NCBI GenBank assembly: GCA_900550865.1
Contig: URTM01000013.1
Span: 12,194 to 76,193, forward strand
Source of the DNA: an uncultured Dorea sp.
GTDB taxonomy: Bacteria > Bacillota > Clostridia > Lachnospirales > Lachnospiraceae
Direction of reading: 5' to 3'
Length of the DNA: 64,000 bases
The notes under the pieces are model-generated. The model was not told where the DNA came from. It searched no databases and was given only the letters and a program-made list of their open reading frames with translations. The position numbers and the translations under genes were made by a program. Numbering within the stretch: position 1 is the first letter of the stretch; each line of letters opens with the position of its first letter. This document shows, piece by piece, positions 15,455 through 24,359 of this stretch.

Positions 15455-16441
15455 TTACAGCATATGTGCTCTTAACTCTTCCGGTGTCATCTGAGACAGC
15501 ATAGCCGGTGCGATATCGAATACGCTTCTTGCTCCTGATTCACCTTTCTGTGAAAGTCTGTGTGCTGCACGTGCGTAAGCCACCAGAACACTTCCTGTGA
15601 ATTCCGGGTTGGAATCCAGTTTCAGAGAATATTCGATCACATGCTTGTTACCTTCGCATCCAGTCTCTCCTGTACGGATCACGAATCCACCGTGAGGCAT
15701 CTTGCTGTGATTTGCTTTTAACTCTTCTTCTGTGATAAATGTTACGGTTGTATCATACTCATCGAAGTAGTTTGGCATTGTCTTGATAGCTTCTTCGATT
15801 GCTGCTTTGTCTGCGCCTTCTTCTGCAACTACATAGCACTCTCTTAAGTGTTTCTGTCTTGTTGTCAGTTCCGGTTCGCTTCCGCTTCTGACCTGATCAA
15901 CAGCTGCTTCGATCGGTACCGTATACTGGATGCCATTCTTTACACCTTTGATACGACGGATTGCATCAGAGTGTCCCTGGCTGACGCCTTTGCCCCAGAA
16001 CGTATAAGTGCTTCCCTGTACCAGAATAGACTCTGCATACAGGCGGTTCAGAGAGAACATTCCCGGATCCCAGCCTACAGAAATGATGCTGACATTCTTT
16101 CCTTCTTTTGCTGCTTTGTCTACATTTGCAAAATATTCCGGAATCTTTGCGTGTGTGTCAAAGCTGTCGATCGTGTTAAAAGATGCAGCTACCTTAGGTC
16201 CGATCACCGGAAGGTCTGTTGCTGATCCGCCACAAAGAATCATAACATCGATCTCATCTTTCATAGCTTCCATATCGTCAAAGTGCTTTACTTCTGCTCC
16301 TTCCGTCTGGATCTTGACACTTGCAGGATCTCTTCTTGTAAATACTGCTTTTAATTCCATATCGTCATTACGCTTGATAGACTGCTCTACTCCACGTCCG
16401 ATGTTACCATATCCTACAATACCAATTCTGATTTTATCCAT
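15455..16441 (-). CDS. ddh: meso-Diaminopimelate D-dehydrogenase
   Basis: This 328-residue NADPH-dependent enzyme makes meso-diaminopimelate from tetrahydrodipicolinate in one step, for lysine and peptidoglycan. It has the Rossmann motif GIVGYGNIGRG at residues 7-17, CGGSATDLP, DSFDTHAKIPEY, and the substrate segment SVGWDPGMFSLNRLY followed by WGKGVSQGHSDAIRRI, all typical of Ddh. Length is normal (about 327). It is transcribed alone, with an unrelated ABC exporter upstream. Confidence 0.96.
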   Translation of the reverse strand: MDKIRIGIVGYGNIGRGVEQSIKRNDDMELKAVFTRRDPASVKIQTEGAEVKHFDDMEAMKDEIDVMILCGGSATDLPVIGPKVAASFNTIDSFDTHAKIPEYFANVDKAAKEGKNVSIISVGWDPGMFSLNRLYAESILVQGSTYTFWGKGVSQGHSDAIRRIKGVKNGIQYTVPIEAAVDQVRSGSEPELTTRQKHLRECYVVAEEGADKAAIEEAIKTMPNYFDEYDTTVTFITEEELKANHSKMPHGGFVIRTGETGCEGNKHVIEYSLKLDSNPEFTGSVLVAYARAAHRLSQKGESGARSVFDIAPAMLSQMTPEELRAHML

Positions 16442-16523
16442 GTTTCTACCTCTCTTCTTTGATTCATATCTTTGTAAATTATATCATAGATTCTTTTCAC
16501 AACAATCCTTTTCTTTTGCAAAT

Positions 16524-18248
16524 TTATCCCATCTCATTATAATGTGCATAGATTCCGCCCTGCTTTAACAGTTCTTCATGCGTTCCCCTCTCTGCAATTC
16601 CATTATCTGCCACTACAAGTATCTCATCCGCATTACGGATCGTAGATAATCTGTGTGCGATCGTAATCGTTGTCCGGTTCTTTGCAAGCTCTTCCAGACT
16701 CTTCTGTATCCAGCGTTCACTCTCATTATCCAGCGCACTTGTCGCCTCATCCAGAATCAGGATTGACGGATTCTTAAGAAATACCCTTGCAATCGATATT
16801 CTCTGTTTCTGTCCGCCGGAAAGTCTCGTTCCTCGTTCTCCGACGAATGTATCATATCCATCCGGAAGCTCCATGATGAAGTCATGGATATTCGCTTTTC
16901 TTGCCGCCTCTTCAATCTCTTCCATCGATGCCCCCGGCTTACCATAAGCAATATTTTCCTTAATGCTTCCACAGAACAGGTACGCGTCCTGCTGTACCAG
17001 TCCGATCTGATTACGCAGGCTTTCCAGTGTCAGATCTCTGACATCTTTTCCATCAATCGTGACACGGCCTCCTGTTACATCATAGAATCTTGGGAGCAAA
17101 GAGCAGATCGTCGTCTTACCACTTCCCGAAGGTCCGACTAAAGCCACGGATTTTCCTGCCGGGATATCAAATGTAACATTGGAAAGCACCGGCGTATCAT
17201 CATCGCTATAATGAAACGATACATTTTCATAAGAAACATGTCCGTTTACTTCTTCTATTGATTCTGCATCTGGTGCATTTACAATCTCCGGCTCTGTCTC
17301 TATCACATCCAGAAATCTCCGGAATCCGGACAGACCTTTCTGCATCATCTCGGTAAGCTCTACCAGGATCTGGATCGGACTGATAAAGATACCGATATAG
17401 AGTGCGTACATTGCAAGATCTACTGCCTCCATCTTCCCCTGTGCGATCAGCCAGCCGCCGAATACCAGCGTGATCAGATACATCAGCCCCTGAAAGAATA
17501 AGTTTCCGCTCATAAAACTTCCCATGCACTTATAGTTTGCATCCTTGGAAATCAGAAATCCCTGATTACTCTTTTTAAACTTCTCCCGCTCAATCTCTTC
17601 ATTTGCAAAAGACTGTACGACACGGATTCCTGCCAGTGTATCCTGAAGACTGGAATTGACATCTCCGATCTTCCGTCGGTTATCCATGAATGTCGCCTGC
17701 ATTCTCTTGTTCTGTCCATATGAGAAAAACAACATGAACACTACAAGAACCAGAAGTGGAATCGCAAGTCTCCAGTTGATCAGAAATAAGAAAATAAATG
17801 AGCCGATAATTTTGATCAGAGAAATGAATAAGTTCTCCGGTCCATGATGTGCAAACTCTGAGATATCAAAAAGGTCCGATACCAGCTTGCTCATCATCTG
17901 CCCGGAATTATTCTGGTCATAATATGAAAATGACAATTTCTCATAATGGTCAAAAAGCTGCTGCCGCATGTCCCGTTCCATATTGGCTCCCATCATATGC
18001 CCCTGATAGCTGACATAATATTTACAAAGCGCCTGTAATATATAAATTGCAAGCAATCCTGCCCCAATCGGGAGCAAGGCATGCAGTATGTGATCCGCTG
18101 ATTCCGTAAACAATGTCTTCGTAAGCGTACGTAAAATCTGTGGAAATGCGAGATCCACCAAACTTATGACTGCCGCACAGATCAGATCCAGAAAGAATAC
18201 CGCCTTATACGGGGCATAATACTGGATGAATTTTTTCATTGTATGCAT
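16524..18248 (-). CDS. ABC exporter half-transporter (permease fused to ATPase)
   Basis: This 574-residue protein has an N-terminal membrane domain with six helices (residues 15-310) and a C-terminal ATPase. The ATPase shows Walker A GPSGSGKTT, Q-loop QQDAYLF, signature LSGGQKQR, Walker B ILILDEATSALD and the H-loop IAHRLST. It belongs to the MsbA/MdlB-like type that forms homodimers or heterodimers and exports lipids, peptides or drugs. There is no partner gene next to it, so a homodimer is likely. The ATG at 18248 lies eight bases after GGTAGGG, and an ATG three codons later is also possible. Confidence 0.93.
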   Translation of the reverse strand: MHTMKKFIQYYAPYKAVFFLDLICAAVISLVDLAFPQILRTLTKTLFTESADHILHALLPIGAGLLAIYILQALCKYYVSYQGHMMGANMERDMRQQLFDHYEKLSFSYYDQNNSGQMMSKLVSDLFDISEFAHHGPENLFISLIKIIGSFIFLFLINWRLAIPLLVLVVFMLFFSYGQNKRMQATFMDNRRKIGDVNSSLQDTLAGIRVVQSFANEEIEREKFKKSNQGFLISKDANYKCMGSFMSGNLFFQGLMYLITLVFGGWLIAQGKMEAVDLAMYALYIGIFISPIQILVELTEMMQKGLSGFRRFLDVIETEPEIVNAPDAESIEEVNGHVSYENVSFHYSDDDTPVLSNVTFDIPAGKSVALVGPSGSGKTTICSLLPRFYDVTGGRVTIDGKDVRDLTLESLRNQIGLVQQDAYLFCGSIKENIAYGKPGASMEEIEEAARKANIHDFIMELPDGYDTFVGERGTRLSGGQKQRISIARVFLKNPSILILDEATSALDNESERWIQKSLEELAKNRTTITIAHRLSTIRNADEILVVADNGIAERGTHEELLKQGGIYAHYNEMG

Positions 18249-18354
18249 TGTATATTCCCTACCTTTTCCTATAAACTCAATCTACTATATTATAGGATAT
18301 CCGGAAGGAATTGGGAACCATTAAACTCATTTATAAGAAATTTTCTCTATCTCA

Positions 18355-18975
18355 TCATACTCCAAGTATTTTCAGAAGTTCTGTATGCGGATGTGCCTGA
18401 TTCTTCTGATATATATCCACATAATTGAGTGCTGCTGCGCCATCCATAAATGCCGGGAAGAGAAAGCCACACTCCGGTTCTCCCGGTTCATAGTCTCCAC
18501 TCACCGGACAGATAGCGCAGATCAGATATTCGAACATCTCCTCGGATTCCCCCTGGCGGACATGATCCTGTCCTTTTGCCGGAATGTCATACCTGTCATG
18601 AAATACATAGACCGCATACTCTCCCGCTGCCTGATATTGTTCCCCGACAATCTCATAAAAGGTTTCCATTAATGCATCATTTTTCAGTCCACACGCACGC
18701 ATCCCCATTAAGAGCTTCCACATACTGTCACCTTTCATCGTCTCGCTGGAAAATGCATATTCCTTCAGATTCTGATTCGTATCTGCAAATGGGATTACTT
18801 TTGCTATCTGTAAATTTTTTTCTTTCTCATCTGGGTTCAATTTTAAAAATCCCGTGTTAAATGTCCCGTCTATATATCCATCCATATCCAGATATCCTCC
18901 GGCGATTCTGGTCATGGATGTTCTCTTTACTGTCATTCTTCTGGTCAGTGCCAACATGTCTTCTCTGTTAATCAT
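18355..18975 (-). CDS. DUF4317-like protein
   Basis: This 206-residue soluble protein has an N-terminus MINREDMLALTRRMTVKRTSMTRIAGGYLDMDGYIDGTFN that follows the pattern of DUF4317 (a clostridial family of unknown function). The Cys-containing middle CAICPVSGDYEPGEPECGFLFPAF also matches that family. It is about half the usual length (near 380), but begins and ends cleanly, so it may be a short family branch. No function can be assigned. Confidence 0.7.
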   Translation of the reverse strand: MINREDMLALTRRMTVKRTSMTRIAGGYLDMDGYIDGTFNTGFLKLNPDEKEKNLQIAKVIPFADTNQNLKEYAFSSETMKGDSMWKLLMGMRACGLKNDALMETFYEIVGEQYQAAGEYAVYVFHDRYDIPAKGQDHVRQGESEEMFEYLICAICPVSGDYEPGEPECGFLFPAFMDGAAALNYVDIYQKNQAHPHTELLKILGV

Positions 18976-19041
18976 TTTGTTTCTTTTCCTTTACTTTCCA
19001 ATTCTCATCGTTGAAACGGATATGTTCCTTTTACCATGTGC

Positions 19042-20496
19042 TCATAACAGATGCCGGAATGGTCTGATCATAATTTTCAGGAATGCATAGAACCGCTTCT
19101 TTTCCGGCGTCAGTACTTTTTTCTTATACAGACTTCCTTCCGTCTCTGTACCATCTGTTTTTACTTCTTTGCTTTTCTCCATATAAACATTTTCTGTATC
19201 ACGGATTTCCTCATTCAAACGTTTACTTTCAATCACCAACATCAGTTCCGTGTCCAGATAAGTACTCCGCATATCCAGATTATACGAACCCACAATGGAT
19301 ATATTATCATCTACCAGAATCGTCTTGGTATGTACTGCATGTTCATTCATCAGCTCATATACCGTCGCATCTGTTCCCAGGATATTTTCTTTCTGATTCA
19401 GATAATCCGTACATCCCCATGGATTCGAACCTTTTTCCACTGCATTGAGTATAATCTTGAGATCTGCCTTTTCCGATATCTGCTTCAATTTCTGATACAT
19501 ATAGGAATTACAGATCACATACGGCGTCTGGATGACCACCTCTTCTCCCTGTCCGGCGATATACCCGATCGTCTGAAGAACTTTCGGACTTTTTCTCGCC
19601 GCCTGCGTTCCATTATCGATCAGTGTGATCTTATCTGCTTCATATGTATCGTCTTCCCAGTTCTCATAGTTTTCAATATCCGGATACTTCTCTTTTAATG
19701 AACGGTATCGTTCTTTCAGCTGATAGTATTCACTTTTATACTTTTCTTCATATGATACGACATATGTCTTCTTTTTTCTGACCTGGGTTTCATTCCATAT
19801 GGTATCAAAATATTTCTCGAGCTCCTGCAGCGATTCCCCTTTTCCTTCCGTCTCTTCATATACAAGAATATCCCGGTCTACATTGATTCCGGTCTTTTTA
19901 TCTCCCAGAAAGATATCATTGGTATTGCGTCCTCCCAGCAGATACATCGATTCATCAATGATCAGGTACTTATCATGCATCCGGTAATTCAGACGCATAA
20001 GATTCGTAACCGGATTATAGATTCCAACTTCTACATTCTGATGTGCTGTCAGTGCCTGAAACACCGGACTCTTTTCCAAAAAGAGCTTCTGATAGATCCC
20101 GTCGATCAATATTTGTACCTGCACACCTCTTTCTGCCGCTGTATATAATGCCGCAATGATCTTCGTACCACTGTCATCCGGACGCAGATCAAATGTTGAT
20201 AACACAATTCTTTTTCTCGCATTTCCGATCATACGGAGCCGCCACAACAGTGCCTCTTCATTGTCATCAATACATTTGATCCGCTCTGCATTCTTTTTTC
20301 CCGCTTGGTTTCCGCCGACATCCTTCATCGTTTCTTCCGTAAATGTAGTCTGTTCCAGTTCTTTCTCATAAACTGCATCCGGATTTCTTTTTATCAGCGG
20401 CAGAATGATATTCACCGCCAGGATCACAATCAGTATGAACCCTGTTATTTTTGCTAATATACCTATGTACTTTTTCATAACATTCCGGCTTTCCAT
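19042..20496 (-). CDS. Phospholipase D/cardiolipin synthase family protein, membrane-anchored
   Basis: This 484-residue protein has an N-terminal membrane helix (residues 10-32) and two HKD motifs: MHDKYLIIDESMYLLGGRN near residue 172 and VHTKTILVDDNISIVGSYN near residue 388. Together they form one active site for phosphatidyl transfer or phosphodiester cleavage. The layout resembles ClsC/YmdC-type cardiolipin synthases. The catalytic residues H, K and D are all present in both motifs. The gene is transcribed singly. The precise lipid substrate is not shown by the sequence. Confidence 0.88.
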   Translation of the reverse strand: MESRNVMKKYIGILAKITGFILIVILAVNIILPLIKRNPDAVYEKELEQTTFTEETMKDVGGNQAGKKNAERIKCIDDNEEALLWRLRMIGNARKRIVLSTFDLRPDDSGTKIIAALYTAAERGVQVQILIDGIYQKLFLEKSPVFQALTAHQNVEVGIYNPVTNLMRLNYRMHDKYLIIDESMYLLGGRNTNDIFLGDKKTGINVDRDILVYEETEGKGESLQELEKYFDTIWNETQVRKKKTYVVSYEEKYKSEYYQLKERYRSLKEKYPDIENYENWEDDTYEADKITLIDNGTQAARKSPKVLQTIGYIAGQGEEVVIQTPYVICNSYMYQKLKQISEKADLKIILNAVEKGSNPWGCTDYLNQKENILGTDATVYELMNEHAVHTKTILVDDNISIVGSYNLDMRSTYLDTELMLVIESKRLNEEIRDTENVYMEKSKEVKTDGTETEGSLYKKKVLTPEKKRFYAFLKIMIRPFRHLL

Positions 20497-20591
20497 GTTT
20501 TTCTTTTTATATGAGCTTCTGCATATTCTTTTTCAATCTCCTGATTCTTTCACTTATTATAACGCAGAATATCCTGTCATAATATAAAAAA

Positions 20592-20646
20592 AGCATGAAT
20601 TCTATGCCGGGATCATCTTTCGATATCCTCTGCATCCCTTCATGCT
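20592..20646. terminator. Terminator hairpin between the phospholipase-D gene and the 2H-phosphoesterase gene
   Basis: AGCATGAA (20592-20599) pairs with TTCATGCT (20639-20646). The arms are flanked by an A-run on the left and TTTTTT on the right. On the minus strand it ends transcripts of the 2H-phosphoesterase gene. Confidence 0.6.
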
Positions 20647-20658
20647 CTTTTTTATCGA

Positions 20659-21198
20659 TCAGTCATTTAATTCTACTCTTATCAGATCCTGATGCGGATT
20701 CGTCTTCGCAAGTCCGATCTCTGCCACCGTCACTTCCATCGGCACAAACAGTTCCTGCATAACTGCAAATGCTTCCTGCATCTGCTCTTTGGAAAGCTTT
20801 TTTCCCAGTGTGATATGAGGAAGCCACTGCATTGGCTGATAATACCGGCTCATCCTGACTTCCGGAATATTCTTTACCATATCATGTACCTGTTCGATCA
20901 TATCTTCCAGATACAGATTCAGAACCGGTGTCACATACAGTACATATGGCAATAACACTCCGACAGAGACCAGCTGGATCTGTCCTTTTGCCAGATATCT
21001 CTCCAGATTTCCCACCACCTCTGTCAATTTTTCTTCCTCTCTTGCCTCTACAGACATAATTGTCAGATGAGGTGGAACGTGATTGTCCGTCATAAAAGTA
21101 TTTCCTGTCTTTTGTGCAATCTTATTGATATAATCAGAAATTATTTTATTGCTTTTATCGTCAAAATACACCGATATCAGATACATTTTATCTTTCAC
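20659..21198 (-). CDS. 2H phosphoesterase (2'-5' RNA ligase-like)
   Basis: This 179-residue protein has two H-x-T/S motifs, PHLTIMS near residue 43 and PHITLGK near residue 130, that define the LigT/2H superfamily. These enzymes open 2',3'-cyclic nucleotide bonds or ligate 2'-5' RNA ends. The beginning MYLISVYFDDKSNKII and the size match bacterial members. It is transcribed alone. The cellular substrate is unknown. Confidence 0.85.
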   Translation of the reverse strand: MKDKMYLISVYFDDKSNKIISDYINKIAQKTGNTFMTDNHVPPHLTIMSVEAREEEKLTEVVGNLERYLAKGQIQLVSVGVLLPYVLYVTPVLNLYLEDMIEQVHDMVKNIPEVRMSRYYQPMQWLPHITLGKKLSKEQMQEAFAVMQELFVPMEVTVAEIGLAKTNPHQDLIRVELND

Positions 21199-21402
21199 CT
21201 CTTATTTCGAAGTTATTTTTTCATAATATAGTTTACAACGTATATTTTAAAATGTAAAATGCTTATGCTCGATAGTAAGATATAGTTAAAATATATATTC
21301 TTGCCTCCATTTGTAACCTTTCCATATTTTCATTTGTATTATAAGTGAAAGGCCTTAAGAAATGAACATCTGTTTTCCCACTAACACCAAAAAGGAGTAC
21401 TC

Positions 21403-21885
21403 ATGAAACCAGCAACACAAGTTTTAATCGAACGATATCAAAAGCATCTGTATGCGATTGCATTTAATATATGCAGGAACCAACAAGATGCAGAAGATGT
21501 CGTTCAGGATACATTTATTCAGTATCACACATATAAAAAAGAGTTTGATACAGAAGAACATATCCGTGCCTGGCTGATCCGAGTTGCGGTCAATAAAGCA
21601 AAGAATATCACCCGCTCATTCTGGCACAGAAATAAATGCAACTTAGAAGAATATATGGAAACATTAACCTTCGAAACACCGGAATCAGAAACTCTGTTTG
21701 ACACAGTAATAAAACTTCCTGAAAAATACCGAATTGTCCTGCATCTCTTTTACTATGAAGATTATACAACACAAGAGATCAGTGATATCCTGCATCTTTC
21801 TGTCAGCAATGTAAAGACCCGGCTTTCCCGCGGACGTGCTCTTCTCAAAGAAACCTTAAAGGAGGAATGGAACGATGACGAATAA
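21403..21885 (+). CDS. ECF-type RNA polymerase sigma factor
   Basis: This 160-residue sigma factor has region 2 (YAIAFNICRNQQDAEDVVQD, residues 17-36) with the typical DAEDVVQDTF, and region 4 (YYEDYTTQEISDILHLSVSN) ending in TRLSRGRALLKE. There is no region 3, as in ECF factors. AAAGGAG lies six bases before the ATG. It overlaps the downstream putative membrane partner gene by 11 bases, the usual arrangement of an ECF factor with its anti-sigma. Upstream TGTAAC and TATTATA may be an autoregulated promoter but the match is weak. Confidence 0.92.
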   Translation: MKPATQVLIERYQKHLYAIAFNICRNQQDAEDVVQDTFIQYHTYKKEFDTEEHIRAWLIRVAVNKAKNITRSFWHRNKCNLEEYMETLTFETPESETLFDTVIKLPEKYRIVLHLFYYEDYTTQEISDILHLSVSNVKTRLSRGRALLKETLKEEWNDDE

Positions 21886-22468
21886 AGAAAAATACAAGCA
21901 GGCTTTTGATACACTTTCCGCCTCCGTCAATTTTTCCCTGGAGGTAGACAAAATGAGTATCTTAAATAGAAAGCACAAATTAAAAACAATAGCAGCCGCA
22001 GTTGCCGCATGCCTGATCGTAACAGCCGGAACCGGAACAGCCTACGCATCCGATCTTGGCGGAATTCAACGGAAAGTCCAGCTCTGGATCCACGGAGATC
22101 AGACAACTGCTACTTTAACAATCAATTCTGACGGTTCTTATACCGGAACTTATGCAGATAAAGACGGAAAAAATAAAGAATTTGGCGGAGGCGGCATTGC
22201 AATTAACCAGGATGGCTCCGAACGCAGCCTTACACAAGAAGAAATTATGGAAGAACTAAATGCTCCGGATATAGAATATGAAAAAGATGGCTCCGTCATC
22301 CTGTATTACAAAAATCAGTCCATCGATATCACACACAAATTCAACAAAGACAATATCTGCTATGTGAAACTGGTTGATGGTGATGACTCTTTATATGTCA
22401 CAGTGAAATATAACAATGGATATGCTTCATCTCCAAATAAATATATTTCTCCACGAGAGTTCAATTAA
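21875..22468 (+). CDS. Membrane-anchored partner of ECF sigma factor (putative anti-sigma)
   Basis: This 197-residue protein has a short cytoplasmic N-terminus (residues 1-30), one membrane helix (about 33-52, AAAVAACLIVTAGTGTAYA) and an external beta-rich domain containing a glycine cluster (EFGGGGIAINQDG). Position and topology suggest an anti-sigma or signal-sensing protein for the ECF factor, whose gene it overlaps by 11 bases. The N-terminal SLEVDKMS pattern recurs in clostridial proteins of this kind. The external signal is not known. Confidence 0.75.
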   Translation: MTNKEKYKQAFDTLSASVNFSLEVDKMSILNRKHKLKTIAAAVAACLIVTAGTGTAYASDLGGIQRKVQLWIHGDQTTATLTINSDGSYTGTYADKDGKNKEFGGGGIAINQDGSERSLTQEEIMEELNAPDIEYEKDGSVILYYKNQSIDITHKFNKDNICYVKLVDGDDSLYVTVKYNNGYASSPNKYISPREFN

Positions 22469-22497
22469 CTTGCTCTTCCAACTGAAATACTTTATAT

Positions 22498-22535
22498 TTA
22501 ATATACGGATAGCTCTCCTGCTGTCCGTATATTAA
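22498..22535 (+). terminator. Hairpin after ECF operon
   Basis: TTAATATACGGA pairs with TCCGTATATTAA around a 14-base loop. No clear T-run follows, so its efficiency as a terminator is uncertain. Confidence 0.5.
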
Positions 22536-22612
22536 TATAAAGTATGCAAGAGAGGCTGTCATTGACAGGTTCTCTGTATCCATTATCTATCTAGAAAGGA
22601 TTTTGTATCATC

Positions 22613-23041
22613 ATGAATGACCATACACATACCGATAAAACTTTACAGGGCAATGATAAGATTGAATCTGCCATTGCCGCACTTCAACAGGAACCATCAC
22701 AGGAAATGCTTGCACACACTCTGACCGTCATCCGCCGGCGCATGAATGAACACGGTGAACTGATCATCGCCGTAGATCCTTCTTCTGCCGCCTCCGGCCT
22801 CCAGGTACAGGCAATCCAGACCGATGACGGGCACAAATGGTGGGCAGCTTTTACCAGCTTTGATGAAGAACTCAAGGGTTCCGGAAGCGTAATGTCTACA
22901 TTTCTTACTGATATGAAGCAGTTATTTACTTCTGCTGTTACAGCGGATGGAATTCAGGGCATTATCATCAATCCATGGAACCGGACGATTATGCTGGACA
23001 AACTGCTGTTAAAGATAATCTTAGGGGAAAGTGGTATGTAA
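22613..23041 (+). CDS. SseB-family protein
   Basis: This 142-residue soluble protein contains the SseB N-terminal fold: IESAIAALQQEPSQEMLA at the start and AFTSFDEELKG, then IQGIIINPW near the end, which are conserved positions. The family has been linked to enhanced serine sensitivity and type III secretion partners in Proteobacteria, but its function in Firmicutes is unknown. AGAAAGGATTTTG precedes the ATG. It converges with a glycosyltransferase gene. Confidence 0.78.
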   Translation: MNDHTHTDKTLQGNDKIESAIAALQQEPSQEMLAHTLTVIRRRMNEHGELIIAVDPSSAASGLQVQAIQTDDGHKWWAAFTSFDEELKGSGSVMSTFLTDMKQLFTSAVTADGIQGIIINPWNRTIMLDKLLLKIILGESGM

Positions 23042-23049
23042 ATACCACT

Positions 23050-24066
23050 TTAATTAAATCCGATCAGACGTCTTGCAACCGTGTAAGCCAGTGATGATAT
23101 CTTGCGTCCTGATTTTCCCGGAATATTCATAGTCTGTCCGAGAATTCCATAGCGGATCTTTATAAAACTACGCATATCTTTCTTCTTCAGATACTGCCAT
23201 AATTCCCTTTTCTTCTCCAGATTTTCTTTATTCTTTGAACGAATGCAGAGAATAGAAGAAACGGTCATCATGATTGCCAGATAATTCAACATATACTGTC
23301 TTAATTTCTTACTTCCGATGTTTTTCAGCTGATACATATCGATCATTGTCTTTGTGACAAATATCTGCTGATCCAGTCTCTTGATCATTACTTTCTCATT
23401 AACCGACTGATCCTCTCGTCCGATAAAGTATCTGTAGAAGTCTACATCCATATAATAAATTTTGCGGACATGTGGAAGCGGATAATATACATAGATATTG
23501 TCCACATAGAATGTGTGTTTCGGCAGATGCAGCTGGATCAGTTTCAGCATATCTGTACGGTAAATAACCGAATGCATCAGAATATACTGATCCAGATGGA
23601 AATGTCCCATATCATCCCAGCGGAAAATCTCATCCTGAGGCAATACATTGCGGTAATGGATCACTTTCTTGTGTGCTGCTCCAACTTTCTCATATACGTA
23701 GTTGGCAATCAGCATATCCAATTCCATTGCATCTTCTTCCATATGGCGTAAAACTTCCAGAATTTTATGAAGCGCATCTTCGTCCACCCAGTCATCACTG
23801 TCTACAACCTTGAAATATTTACCGGTTGCATGTGTCAGTCCCGAGTTTACAGCATCTCCATGTCCGCCGTTTTCCTTATCCACCACTTTAATGATCGTAG
23901 GATATTTTTCCATATATTCATGAGCAATCTCTGATGTTTTGTCTTTTGATCCGTCATTTACGATAATAATTTCAACGTCTTCTCCACCCGGAAGAATACT
24001 TTCTATCGCATGAGCCATATAGTCCTGTGAATTGTAACACGGGATGGCAAAAGAAATATATTTCAT
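23050..24066 (-). CDS. Family 2 glycosyltransferase
   Basis: This protein of about 338 residues has a GT-A fold: ISFAIPCYNSQDYM at the start, VNDGSKDKT near residue 40 and the metal-binding VDSDDWVDEDA near residue 85. The C-terminal half has helices and a Lys/Arg-rich end but no clear membrane segment. It likely adds a sugar to a cell-surface polysaccharide or lipid. The ATG at 24066 was preferred to that at 24090 because GAGGAG lies before it. It is transcribed singly, so no pathway can be named. Confidence 0.9.
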   Translation of the reverse strand: MKYISFAIPCYNSQDYMAHAIESILPGGEDVEIIIVNDGSKDKTSEIAHEYMEKYPTIIKVVDKENGGHGDAVNSGLTHATGKYFKVVDSDDWVDEDALHKILEVLRHMEEDAMELDMLIANYVYEKVGAAHKKVIHYRNVLPQDEIFRWDDMGHFHLDQYILMHSVIYRTDMLKLIQLHLPKHTFYVDNIYVYYPLPHVRKIYYMDVDFYRYFIGREDQSVNEKVMIKRLDQQIFVTKTMIDMYQLKNIGSKKLRQYMLNYLAIMMTVSSILCIRSKNKENLEKKRELWQYLKKKDMRSFIKIRYGILGQTMNIPGKSGRKISSLAYTVARRLIGFN

Positions 24067-24305
24067 TCTTCTTTTCTCCTCTTTCTTCAAAATTGACTTC
24101 TATTAGTATAATCTATTTTGCTCTATTTTCCAACAAAATCTTTGTAAAATCCCATGTTCACAATTTGTTCATTTATCCTTCAAAATTCTTTCACTTCTTT
24201 AACATTCTTTCTTCACAGGTCTTTCTTATACTATAATCATCAAAGAAATACAAAAGACATTATCTAGTATGTAAATACTATTTGGAATAAACTTTTTCAT
24301 AATAC

Positions 24306-24338
24306 ATGCCGGGAATCACGAAAGTGGTTACCCGGCAT
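24306..24338 (-). terminator. Hairpin ATGCCGGG/CCCGGCAT
   Basis: Eight perfect pairs, 22 bases after the stop of the surface-protein gene, enclose a second small AATCAC/GTGGTT stem. The following T-rich run is short. Confidence 0.55.
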
Positions 24339-24359
24339 CCTCCCTTTTACAAGAGTTTT